Made by a program: the position numbers and the translations under genes. From Cervus elaphus (taxonomy: Eukaryota > Chordata > Mammalia > Artiodactyla > Cervidae), in contig NW_025316730.1 in assembly GCF_910594005.1 (NCBI RefSeq), positions 310,001-374,000 on the forward strand: a stretch of 64,000 bases of DNA, written 5' to 3'. Every line of letters starts with the position of its first letter. Within the stretch, counting starts at the first letter, position 1. The notes under the pieces are model-generated. The model ran no database searches and was not told the origin of the DNA. It saw nothing but the letters and a program-made list of their open reading frames with translations. This document shows, piece after piece, positions 1 to 10,900 of this stretch.

Positions 1-350
1 GGAGTCCTGCCGTCGCTGAACAAAAACGTGGGTGGAAGGGCCATCCCCGTCGTAACTCGAGAATATACCCCAGGTTCCCGCCGCAACTCGAGAAAAACCA
101 TGAGACTTCCCCCTCGCCGTGAGATGAGGTCCGATTCCCCTGCACTGCATTCAAACCAATTCCGTATTGCAGATCAAACATGAAAGGAGGCTTGATTTCC
201 TTGATGGCACTCCAGAGAAACCCCAAGAACACTGTTTCAAGGCTAGAGGGATCCTGAGGTCACTCTAGCAACACGAAAGAGCTCCGTGGACCAAAAATCA
301 ACTCGAGATGAGAGGTTAGTCCCTGGCTTCGACTCCAGAGGAATACCACC
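1..350. repeat. Partial monomer at left edge
   Basis: The window opens about 350 bp before the first anchor, inside the subrepeat that reads GGAGTCCTGCCGTCGCTG in this monomer. The variant CTGCCGTCGCTGAACAAAAACG matches the monomer at 19097 onward. The array therefore continues upstream of the window, and the edge is a cut rather than a biological boundary. Confidence 0.95.
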
Positions 351-1390
351 TTACCAAAAGCACCTCAAGAGGAGGCTTCTCTCAGCTCTAGGTATGTGAA
401 AGGGACCCTGAGTTTGCGGCCTCAAGTGGAATGGACACCGCGATGCCCTGACGCGAAATAAGGCCGGATATCCCTGCAGTGACTTGAATGCAGGCTCGTC
501 TTGCATCTCCCAAGATGAAAGGAAGTCTGAATCCCCTGTGGAGACCACAGAGAAAGACCTAGTTCCCCACCTCATCGCGAACGGAGGCCTCACATCCTTT
601 GAAAACTCCAGACGTACGGGGAGATCAGTGCCTCCAAGGGAGACGATGCCTGACTCCTCGTGAAACTTGATAGGAGTCCCAGGATTCCTGTGGCACGTGG
701 AAAGTGACCCTTGGTCTCCCGCCTCAACTGGAGAGGCGTCCCAATTGCCCTGCCAAGCCTCGAGGAGAATCCCGAGTTGTCCCTCGCAACTAGGCAGGAG
801 TCCTGACGTCGCTGAACAAACACGTGTGTGGAAGGGCCATCCCCGTCGTAACTCGAGAATATACCCCAGGTTCCCGCCGCAACTCGAGAAAAACCATGAG
901 ACGTCCCTCTCGCCGCGAAATGAGGCCAGTTTCACCTGCAGTGTGTGCAGAGCAATTCTGTGCTGCACATCACACATGAAAGGAGCCTTGATTTCCTTGA
1001 TGGCACTCCAGAGAAACCCCAAGAACACTGTTTCAAGGCTAGAGGGATCCTGAGGTCACTGTAGCTACACGAAAGAGCTCCGTGGACCACAAATCAACTC
1101 GAGATGAGAGGTTAGTCCCTGGCTTCGACTCCAGAGGAAACCACCTTACCACAAGCACCTCAAGAGGAGGCTTCTCTCAGCTCTAGGTATGTGAGAGGGA
1201 CCCTGAGTTTGCGGCCTCAAGTGGAAAGGACACCGCGATGCCCTGACTCGAAATAAGGCCGGATATCCCTGCAGTGACTTGAATGCAGGCTGGTCTTGCA
1301 TCTCCCAAGACGAAAGGATGTCTGAATCCCCTGTGGAGACCACAGAGAAAGACCTAGTTCCCCACCTCATCGCGACCGGAGGCCTCACAT

Positions 1391-1512
1391 CCTTTGAAAA
1401 CTCCAGACGTACGCGGAGATCAGTGCCTCCAAGGGAGACGATGCCTGACTCCTCGTGAAACTTGATAGGAGTCCCAGGATTCCTGTGGCACGTGGAAAGG
1501 GAGCCTTGGTCT
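1391..1512. repeat. Conversion-like patch inside segment A copy 1
   Basis: On both sides this monomer is essentially identical to its partner at 20242-21037, sharing even the rare GGCTGGTCTTGC and CCCGAGGTGTCC. Between about 1391 and 1512 it instead reads CACATCC, CCAGACGTACGCGG, CCAAGGGAG and CCCAGGATTCC. The partner reads CACATAC, CCAGAGCTACACTG, CCAAAGGAG and CCCAAGATTCC. The patch has the variants found in neighbouring monomers near 590-690 and 2186-2280. A short non-reciprocal exchange is the simplest reading; the direction is inferred. Confidence 0.7.
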
Positions 1513-1576
1513 CCCGCCTCAGCTGGAGAGGCGTCCCAATTGCCCTGCCAAGCCTCGAGGAGAATCCCGAGGTGTC

Positions 1577-4500
1577 CCTCGCAACTAGGCAGGAGTCCTG
1601 ACGTCGCTGAACAAACACGTGGGTGGAAGGGCCATCCCCGTCGTAACTCGAGAATATACCCCAGGTTCCCGCCGCAACTCGAGAAAAACCATGAGACTTC
1701 CCCCTCGCCGAGAGATGAGGCCCGATTCCCCTGCACTGCTTACAAAGCATTTCCGTATTGCACATCACACATGAAAGGAGCCTTGATTTCCTTGATGGCA
1801 CTCCAGAGAAACCCCAAGAACACTCTTTCAAGGCTAGAGGGATCCTGAGGTCACTGTAGCAACACGAAAGAGCTCTGTGGACCAAAAATCAACTCGAGGT
1901 AAGAGGGTAGTCCCTGGCTTCGACTCCAGAGGAATACCACCTTACCACAAGCACCTCAAGAGGAGGCTTCTCACAGCTCTAGGTATGTGAGAGGGACGCT
2001 GAGTTTGCGGCCTCAAGTGGAATGGCCACCGCGATGCCCTGACGCGAAATAAGGCCGGATATCCCTGCAGTGACTTGAATGCAGGCTCGTCTTGCATCTC
2101 CCAAGACGAAAGGATGTCTGAATCCCCTGTGGAGACCACAGAGAAAGACCTAGTTCCCCACCTCATCGCGAACGGAGGCCTCACATCCTTTGAAAACTCC
2201 AGACGTACGCGGAGATCAGTGCCTCCAAGGGAGACGATGCCTGACTCCTCGTGAAACTTGATAGGAGTCCCAGGATTCCTGTGGCACGTGGAAAGTGACC
2301 CTTGGTCTCCCGCCTCAGCTGGAGAGGCGTCCCAATTGCCCTGCCAACCCTCGAGGAGAATCCCGAGTTGTCCCTCGCAACTAGGCAAGAGTCCTGACGT
2401 CGCTGAACAAACACGTGTGTGGAAGGGCCATCCCCGTCGTAACTCGAGAATATACCCCAGGTTCCTGCCGCAACTCGAGAAAAACCATGAGACTTCCCCC
2501 TCGCCGCGAGATGAGGCCCGATTCCCCTGCACTGCGTGCTGAGCAATTCCGTGTTGCACATCACACATGAAAGGAGCCTTGATTTACTTGATGGCACTCC
2601 AGAGAATCCCCAAGAACACTGTTTCAAGGCTAGAGGGATCCTGAGGTCACTGTAGCAACACGAAAGAGCTCCGTGCACCACAAATCAACACGAGATGAGA
2701 GGGTAGTCCCTGGATTCGACTCCAGAGGAATACCGCCTTACCACAAGCACCTCAAGAGGAGGCTTCTCTCAGCTCTAGGTATGTGAGAGGGACCCTGAGT
2801 TTGCGGCCACAAGTGGAATGGACACCGCGATACCCTGACTCGAATTAAGGCCGGATATCCCTGCAGTGACTTGAATGCAGGCTCGTCTTGCATCTCCAAA
2901 GATGAAAGGATGTCTGAATCCCCTGTGGAGACCACAGAGAAAGACCTAGTTCCCTACCTCATCGTGACCGGAGGCCTCACATCCTTTGAAAACTCCAGAG
3001 GTACGCGGAGATCAATGCCTCCAAAGGAGCCGATACCTGACTCCTCGTGAAACTTGATAGGAGTCCCAGGATTCTTGTGGCACGTGGAAAGGGACCCTTG
3101 GTCTCCCGCCTCAGCTGGAGAGGCGTCCCAATTGCCCTGCCAGCCTCGAGGAGAATCCCGAGTTGTCCCTCGCAACTAGGCAGGAGTCCTGACGTCGCTG
3201 AACAAACACGTGGGTGGAACGGCCATCCCCTTCGTAACTCGAGAATATACCCCAGGTTCCCGCCGCAACTCGAGAAAAACTATGAGACTTCCCCCTCGCC
3301 GTGAGATGAGGCCCGATTCCCCTGCACTGCATGCAGAGCAATTCCGTGTTGCACATCAAACATGAAAGAAGCCTTGATTTCCTTGATGGCACTCCAGAGA
3401 AACCCCAAGAACACTGTTTCAAGGCTAGAGGGATCCTGAGGTCACTGTAGCAACACGAATGAGCTCCGTGGACCAAAAATCAACTCGAGATGAGAGGTTA
3501 GTCCCTTTTTTGGACTCCAGAGGAATACCACCTTACCACAAGCACCTCAAGAGGAGGCTTCTCTCAGCTCTAGGTATGTGAGACGGACCCTGAGTTTGTG
3601 GCCTCAAGTGGAATGGACACCGCGACGCACTGACTCGAAATATGGCCGGATATCCCTGCAGTGACTTGAATGCAGGCTCGTCTTGCATCTCCCAAGACGA
3701 AAGGATGTCTGAATCCCCTGTGGAGACCACAGAGAAAGACCTAGTTCCCCACCTCATCGCGACCGGAAGCCTCACATACTTTGAAAATTCCAGAGGTACA
3801 CTGAGATCAGTGCCTCCAAAGGAGACGATGCCTGACTCCTCGTGAAACTTGATAGGAGTCCCAGGATTCCTGTGGCCCGTGGAAAGGGACCCTTGGTCTC
3901 CCGCCTCAGCTGGAGAGGCGTCCCAATTGCCCTGCCAAGCCTCGAGGAGAATCCCGAGTTGTCCCTCGCAACTAGGCAGGAGTCCTGACGTGACTGAACA
4001 AACACGTGTGGTGAAGGGCCATCCCCGTCGTAACTCGAGAATATACCCAGGTTCCCGCCGCAACTCGAGAAAAACCATGAGACGTCATCCTCGCCGCGAG
4101 ATGAGGCCAGATTCCCCTGCAGTTCGTGCAGAGCAATTCCGTGCTGCACATCACACATGAAAGGAGCCTTGATTTCCTTGATGGCACTCCAGAGAAACCC
4201 CAAGAACACTGTTTCAAGGCTAGAGGGATCCTGAGGTCACTGTAGCTACACGAAAGAGCTCCGTGGACCACAAATCAACTCGAGATGAGAGGTTAGTCCC
4301 TGGCTTCGACTCCAGAGGAAACCACCTTACCACAAGCACCTCAAGAGGAGGCTTCTCTCAGCTCTAGGTATGTGAGAGGGACCCTGAGTTTGCTTCCTCA
4401 AGTGGAAAGGACACCACAATGCCCTGACTCGAAATAAGGCCGGATATCCCTGCAGTGACTTGAATGCAGGCTCGTCTTGCATCTCCTAAGACGAGAGGAT

Positions 4501-7500
4501 GTCTGAATCCCATCTGGAGACCACAGAGAAAGACCTAGTTCCCCACCTCATCGCGACCGGAGGCCTCACATCCTTTGAAAACTCCAGAGGTACAATGAGA
4601 TCAGTGCCTCCAAAGGAGACGATTCCTGACTCCTCATGAAACTTGATAGGAGTCCCAAGATTCCTGTGGCACGTGGAAAGGGACACTTCGTCTCCCGCCT
4701 CAGCTGGAGAGGCGTCCCAATTGCCCTGCCAAGCCTCGAGGAGAATCCCGAGTTGTCCCTCGCAACTAGGCAGGAGTCCTGACGTCGCTGAACAAACACG
4801 TGTGTGGCAGGGCCATCCCCGTCGTAACTCGAGAATATACCCCAGGTTCCCGCCGCAACTCGAGAAAAACCATGAGACTTCCCCCTCGCCGAGAGATGAG
4901 GCCCGATTCCCCTGCACTGCGTGCAGAGCAATTCCGTGTTGCACATCACACATGAAAGGAGCCTTGATTTCCTTGGTGGCACTCCAGAGAAACCCCAAGA
5001 ACACTGTTTCAAGGCTAGAGGGATCCTGAGGTCACTGTAGCAACACGAAAGAGCTCCGTGGACCAAAAATCAACTCGAGATGAGAGGTTAGTCCCTGGCT
5101 TCGACTCCAGAGGAATACCACCTTACAACAAGCACCTCAAGAGGAGGCTTCTCTCAGCTCTAGGTATGTGAAAGGGACCCTGAGTTTGCGGCCACAAGTG
5201 GAATGGACACCGAGATGCCCTAACTCGAAATAAGGCCGGATATCCCTGCAGTGACTTGAATGCAGGCTCGTCTTGCATCTCCGAAGACGAAAGGATGTCT
5301 GAATCCCCTGTGGAGACCACAGAGAAAGACCTAGTTCCCCACCTCATTGTGACCGGAGGCCTCACATCCTTTGAAAACTCCAGAGGTACGCGGAGATCAG
5401 TGCCTCCAAAGGAGACGATACCTGACTCCTCGTGAAACTTGATAGGAGTCCCAGGATTCCTGTGGCACGTGGAAAGGGACCCTTGGTCTCCCGCCTCAGC
5501 TGGAGAGGCGTCCCAATTGCCCTGCCAAGCCTCGAGGAGAATCCCGAGTTTTCCCTCGCAACTAGGCAGGAGTCCTGACGTCGTTGAACAAACACGTGTG
5601 TGGAAGGGCCATCCCCGTCGTAACTCGAGAATATATCCCAGGTTCCCGCCGCAACTCGAGAAAAACCATGAGACTTTCCCCTCGCCGCGAGATGAGGCCC
5701 GATTCCCCTGCACTGCGTGCAGAGCAATTCCGTGTTGCACATCACACATGAAAGGAGCCTTGATTTCCTTGATGGCACTCCAGAGAAACCGCAAGAGCAG
5801 TGATTCAAGGCTAGAGGGATCCTGAGGTCACTGTAGCAACACGAATGAGCTCCGTGGACCAAAAGTCAACTCGAGATGAGAGGTTAGTCCCTTTTTTCGA
5901 CTCCAGAGGAATACCACCTTACCACAAGCACCTCAAGAGGAGGCTTCTCTCAGTTCTAGGTATGTGAGAGGGACCCTGAGTTTGCGGCCTCAAGTGGAAT
6001 GGACACCGCGATGCCCTGACGCTAAATAAGGCCGGATATCCCTGCAGTGACTTGAATGCAGGCTCGTCTTGCATCTCCCAAGACGAAAGGATGTCTGAAT
6101 CCCCTGTGGAGACCACAGAGAAAGACCTAGTTCCCCACCTCATCGCGACCGGAAGCCTCACATACTTTGAAAATTCCAGAGGTACACTGAGATCAGTGCT
6201 TCCAAAGGAGACGATGCCTGACTCCTAGTGAAACTTGATAGGAGTCCCAGGATTCCTGTGGCACGTGGAAAGGGACACTTGGTCTCCCGCCTCAGCTGGA
6301 GAGGCGTCCCAATTGCCCTGCCAAGCCTCGAGGAGAATCCCGAGTTGTCCCTCGCAACTAGGCAGGAGTCCTGACGTCGCTGAACAAACACGTGGGTGGA
6401 AGGGCCATCCCCGTCGTAACTCGAGAATATACCCCAGGTTCCCGCCGCAACTCGAGAAAAACCATGAGACTTCCCCCTCGCCGCGAGATGAGGCCCGATT
6501 CCCCTGCACTGCGAGGAGAGCAATTCCGTGTTGCACATCACACATGAAAGGAGCCTTGATTTCCTTGATGGCACTCCAGAGAAAGCCCAAGAACACTGTT
6601 TCAAGGCTAGAGGGATCCTGAGGTCACTGTAGTAACACGAAAGAGCTCCGTGGACCAAAAATCAACTCGAGATGAGAGGTTAGTCCCTGGCTTCGACTCC
6701 AGAGGAATACCACCTTACCACAAGCACCTCAAGAGGAAGCTTCTCTCAGGGCTAAGTATGTGAGAGGGACCCTGAGTTTGCGGCCTCAAGTCGAATGGAC
6801 ACCGCGATGCACTGACGCGAAATAAGGCCGGATATCCCTGCAGTGACTTGAATGCAGGCTCGTCTTGCATCTCCCAAGAGGAAAGGATGTCTGAATCCCC
6901 TGTGGAGACCACAGAGAAAGACCTAGTTCCCCACTTCATGGCGAACGGAGGCCTCACATCCTTTGAAAACTCCAGAGGTATGCGGAGATCAGTGACTCCA
7001 AAGGAGACGATGCCTGACTCCTCGTGAAACTTGATAGGAGTCCCAGGATTCCTGTGGCACGTGGAAAGGGACACTTCGTCTCCCGCCTCAGCTGGAGAGG
7101 CGTCCCAATTGCCCTGCCAAGCCTCGAGGAGAATCCCGAGTTTTCCCTCGCAACTAGGCAGGAGTCCTGACGTCGCTGAACAAACACGTGTGTGGAATGG
7201 CCATCCCCGTCGTAACTCGAGAATATACCCCAGGTTCCCGCCGCAACTCGAGAAAAACCATGAGACTTCCCCCTCGCCACGAGATGAGGCCCGATTCCAA
7301 AGCACTGCGTGCAGAGCAATTCCGTATTGCACATCACACATGAAAGGAGCCTTGATTTCCTTGATGGCACTCCAGAGAAACCCCAAGAACACTGTTTCAA
7401 GGCTAGAGGGATCCTGAGGTCACTGTAGCAACACGAAAGAGCTCCGTGGACCACAAATCAACTCGAGATGAGGGGTTAGTCCCTGGCTTCGACTCCAGAG

Positions 7501-7905
7501 GAATACCACCTTACCACAAGCACCTCAAGAGGAGGCTTCTCTCAGCTCTAGGTATATGAGAGGGACCCTGAGTTAGCGGCCTCAAGTGGAATGGACACCG
7601 CGATGCCCTGACTCGAAATACGGCCGGATATCCCTGCAGTGACTTGAATGCAGGCTCGTCTTGCATCTCCCAAGATGAAAGGATGTCTGAATCCCCTGTG
7701 GAGACCACAGAGAAAGACCTAGTTCCCCACCTCATCGCGACCGGAGTCCTCACATCCTTTGAAAACTCCAGAGGTACGCGGAGATCAGTGCCTCCAAAGG
7801 AGTCGATGCCTGACTCCTCGTGAAACTTGATAGGAGTCCCAGGATTCCTGTGGCACGTGGAAAGGGACCCTTGGTCTCCCGCCTCAGCTGGAGAGGCGTC
7901 CCAAT
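1577..7905. repeat. Eight-monomer higher-order repeat B, copy 1
   Basis: This block of about 6.33 kb is repeated immediately downstream at 7942-14271 with an offset of 6,365-6,366 bp (8 monomers). Anchors match pairwise: 1942/8307, 2738/9103, 3533/9898, 4327/10693, 5123/11489, 5919/12285, 6715/13081 and 7511/13877. By eye I found only a handful of differences, for example near 1740/8105, 2994/9359, 4324/10689 (a 1-bp indel) and 7747/14113. Two such near-identical copies in tandem are a classic higher-order repeat and imply a recent unequal exchange or replication-based duplication. Boundaries are uncertain by tens of bases because flanking monomers are also similar. Confidence 0.9.
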
Positions 7906-7941
7906 TGCCCTGCCAAGCCTCGAGGAGAATCCCGAGTTTTC

Positions 7942-10900
7942 CCTCGCAACTAGGCAGGAGTCCTGACGTCGCTGAACAAACACGTGGGTGGAAGGGCCAT
8001 CCCCGTCGTAACTCGAGAATATACCCCAGGTTCCCGCCGCAACTCGAGAAAAACCATGAGACTTCCCCCTCGCCGAGAGATGAGGCCCGATTCCCCTGCA
8101 CTGCTTTCAAAGCATTTCCGTATTGCACATCACACATGAAAGGAGCCTTGATTTCCTTGATGGCACTCCAGAGAAACCCCAAGAACACTCTTTCAAGGCT
8201 AGAGGGATCCTGAGGTCACTGTAGCAACACGAAAGAGCTCTGTGGACCAAAAATCAACTCGAGGTAAGAGGGTAGTCCCTGGCTTCGACTCCAGAGGAAT
8301 ACCACCTTACCACAAGCACCTCAAGAGGAGGCTTCTCACAGCTCTAGGTATGTGAGAGGGACGCTGAGTTTGCGGCCTCAAGTGGAATGGCCACCGCGAT
8401 GCCCTGACGCGAAATAAGGCCGGATATCCCTGCAGTGACTTGAATGCAGGCTCGTCTTGCATCTCCCAAGACGAAAGGATGTCTGAATCCCCTGTGGAGA
8501 CCACAGAGAAAGACCTAGTTCCCCACCTCATCGCGAACGGAGGCCTCACATCCTTTGAAAACTCCAGACGTACGCGGAGATCAGTGCCTCCAAGGGAGAC
8601 GATGCCTGACTCCTCGTGAAACTTGATAGGAGTCCCAGGATTCCTGTGGCACGTGGAAAGTGACCCTTGGTCTCCCGCCTCAGCTGGAGAGGCGTCCCAA
8701 TTGCCCTGCCAACCCTCGAGGAGAATCCCGAGTTGTCCCTCGCAACTAGGCAAGAGTCCTGACGTCGCTGAACAAACACGTGTGTGGAAGGGCCATCCCC
8801 GTCGTAACTCGAGAATATACCCCAGGTTCCTGCCGCAACTCGAGAAAAACCATGAGACTTCCCCCTCGCCGCGAGATGAGGCCCGATTCCCCTGCACTGC
8901 GTGCTGAGCAATTCCGTGTTGCACATCACACATGAAAGGAGCCTTGATTTACTTGATGGCACTCCAGAGAATCCCCAAGAACACTGTTTCAAGGCTAGAG
9001 GGATCCTGAGGTCACTGTAGCAACACGAAAGAGCTCCGTGCACCACAAATCAACACGAGATGAGAGGGTAGTCCCTGGATTCGACTCCAGAGGAATACCG
9101 CCTTACCACAAGCACCTCAAGAGGAGGCTTCTCTCAGCTCTAGGTATGTGAGAGGGACCCTGAGTTTGCGGCCACAAGTGGAATGGACACCGCGATACCC
9201 TGACTCGAATTAAGGCCGGATATCCCTGCAGTGACTTGAATGCAGGCTCGTCTTGCATCTCCAAAGATGAAAGGATGTCTGAATCCCCTGTGGAGACCAC
9301 AGAGAAAGACCTAGTTCCCTACCTCATCGTGACCGGAGGCCTCACATCCTTTGAAAATTCCAGAGGTACGCGGAGATCAATGCCTCCAAAGGAGCCGATA
9401 CCTGACTCCTCGTGAAACTTGATAGGAGTCCCAGGATTCTTGTGGCACGTGGAAAGGGACCCTTGGTCTCCCGCCTCAGCTGGAGAGGCGTCCCAATTGC
9501 CCTGCCAGCCTCGAGGAGAATCCCGAGTTGTCCCTCGCAACTAGGCAGGAGTCCTGACGTCGCTGAACAAACACGTGGGTGGAACGGCCATCCCCTTCGT
9601 AACTCGAGAATATACCCCAGGTTCCCGCCGCAACTCGAGAAAAACTATGAGACTTCCCCCTCGCCGTGAGATGAGGCCCGATTCCCCTGCACTGCATGCA
9701 GAGCAATTCCGTGTTGCACATCAAACATGAAAGAAGCCTTGATTTCCTTGATGGCACTCCAGAGAAACCCCAAGAACACTGTTTCAAGGCTAGAGGGATC
9801 CTGAGGTCACTGTAGCAACACGAATGAGCTCCGTGGACCAAAAATCAACTCGAGATGAGAGGTTAGTCCCTTTTTTGGACTCCAGAGGAATACCACCTTA
9901 CCACAAGCACCTCAAGAGGAGGCTTCTCTCAGCTCTAGGTATGTGAGACGGACCCTGAGTTTGTGGCCTCAAGTGGAATGGACACCGCGACGCACTGACT
10001 CGAAATATGGCCGGATATCCCTGCAGTGACTTGAATGCAGGCTCGTCTTGCATCTCCCAAGACGAAAGGATGTCTGAATCCCCTGTGGAGACCACAGAGA
10101 AAGACCTAGTTCCCCACCTCATCGCGACCGGAAGCCTCACATACTTTGAAAATTCCAGAGGTACACTGAGATCAGTGCCTCCAAAGGAGACGATGCCTGA
10201 CTCCTCGTGAAACTTGATAGGAGTCCCAGGATTCCTGTGGCCCGTGGAAAGGGACCCTTGGTCTCCCGCCTCAGCTGGAGAGGCGTCCCAATTGCCCTGC
10301 CAAGCCTCGAGGAGAATCCCGAGTTGTCCCTCGCAACTAGGCAGGAGTCCTGACGTGACTGAACAAACACGTGTGGTGAAGGGCCATCCCCGTCGTAACT
10401 CGAGAATATACCCAGGTTCCCGCCGCAACTCGAGAAAAACCATGAGACGTCATCCTCGCCGCGAGATGAGGCCAGATTCCCCTGCAGTTCGTGCAGAGCA
10501 ATTCCGTGCTGCACATCACACATGAAAGGAGCCTTGATTTCCTTGATGGCACTCCAGAGAAACCCCAAGAACACTGTTTCAAGGCTAGAGGGATCCTGAG
10601 GTCACTGTAGCTACACGAAAGAGCTCCGTGGACCACAAATCAACTCGAGATGAGAGGTTAGTCCCTGGCTTCGACTCCAGAGGAATACCACCTTACCACA
10701 AGCACCTCAAGAGGAGGCTTCTCTCAGCTCTAGGTATGTGAGAGGGACCCTGAGTTTGCTTCCTCAAGTGGAAAGGACACCACAATGCCCTGACTCGAAA
10801 TAAGGCCGGATATCCCTGCAGTGACTTGAATGCAGGCTCGTCTTGCATCTCCTAAGACGAGAGGATGTCTGAATCCCATCTGGAGACCACAGAGAAAGAC

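Larger units (their letters stand above)
1..7155. repeat. Long duplicated segment A, copy 1 (~9 monomers, offset 19,096 to copy 2)
   Basis: From the first base to about 7155 the sequence is nearly the same as 19097-26250. The offset stays at 19,096 bp through every anchor from 351/19447 to 6715/25811. Shared private variants include AAAAACGTGGGTGG at the start, GGCTGGTCTTGC near 1288/20384, GAGGTAAGAGGGTAG near 1897/20993, the 1-bp shortened TATACCCAGG near 4046/23142 and CTAAGTATG near 6752/25848. Identity is lost after about 7155, where copy 2 switches to AACGAGGCAGG and CACATGGGTGG. An internal patch at 1391-1512 differs and is listed separately. The true left end lies upstream of the window. 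Confidence 0.9.

Noticed and set aside
351..1885. Long overlapping open frames on both strands (225, 166 and 128 codons) recurring in nearly every monomer
   Set aside because: They recur every 796 bp, overlap in several frames, match no protein family I know, lack any promoter or splice context, and are broken by indels in many monomers. They are a by-product of the satellite.
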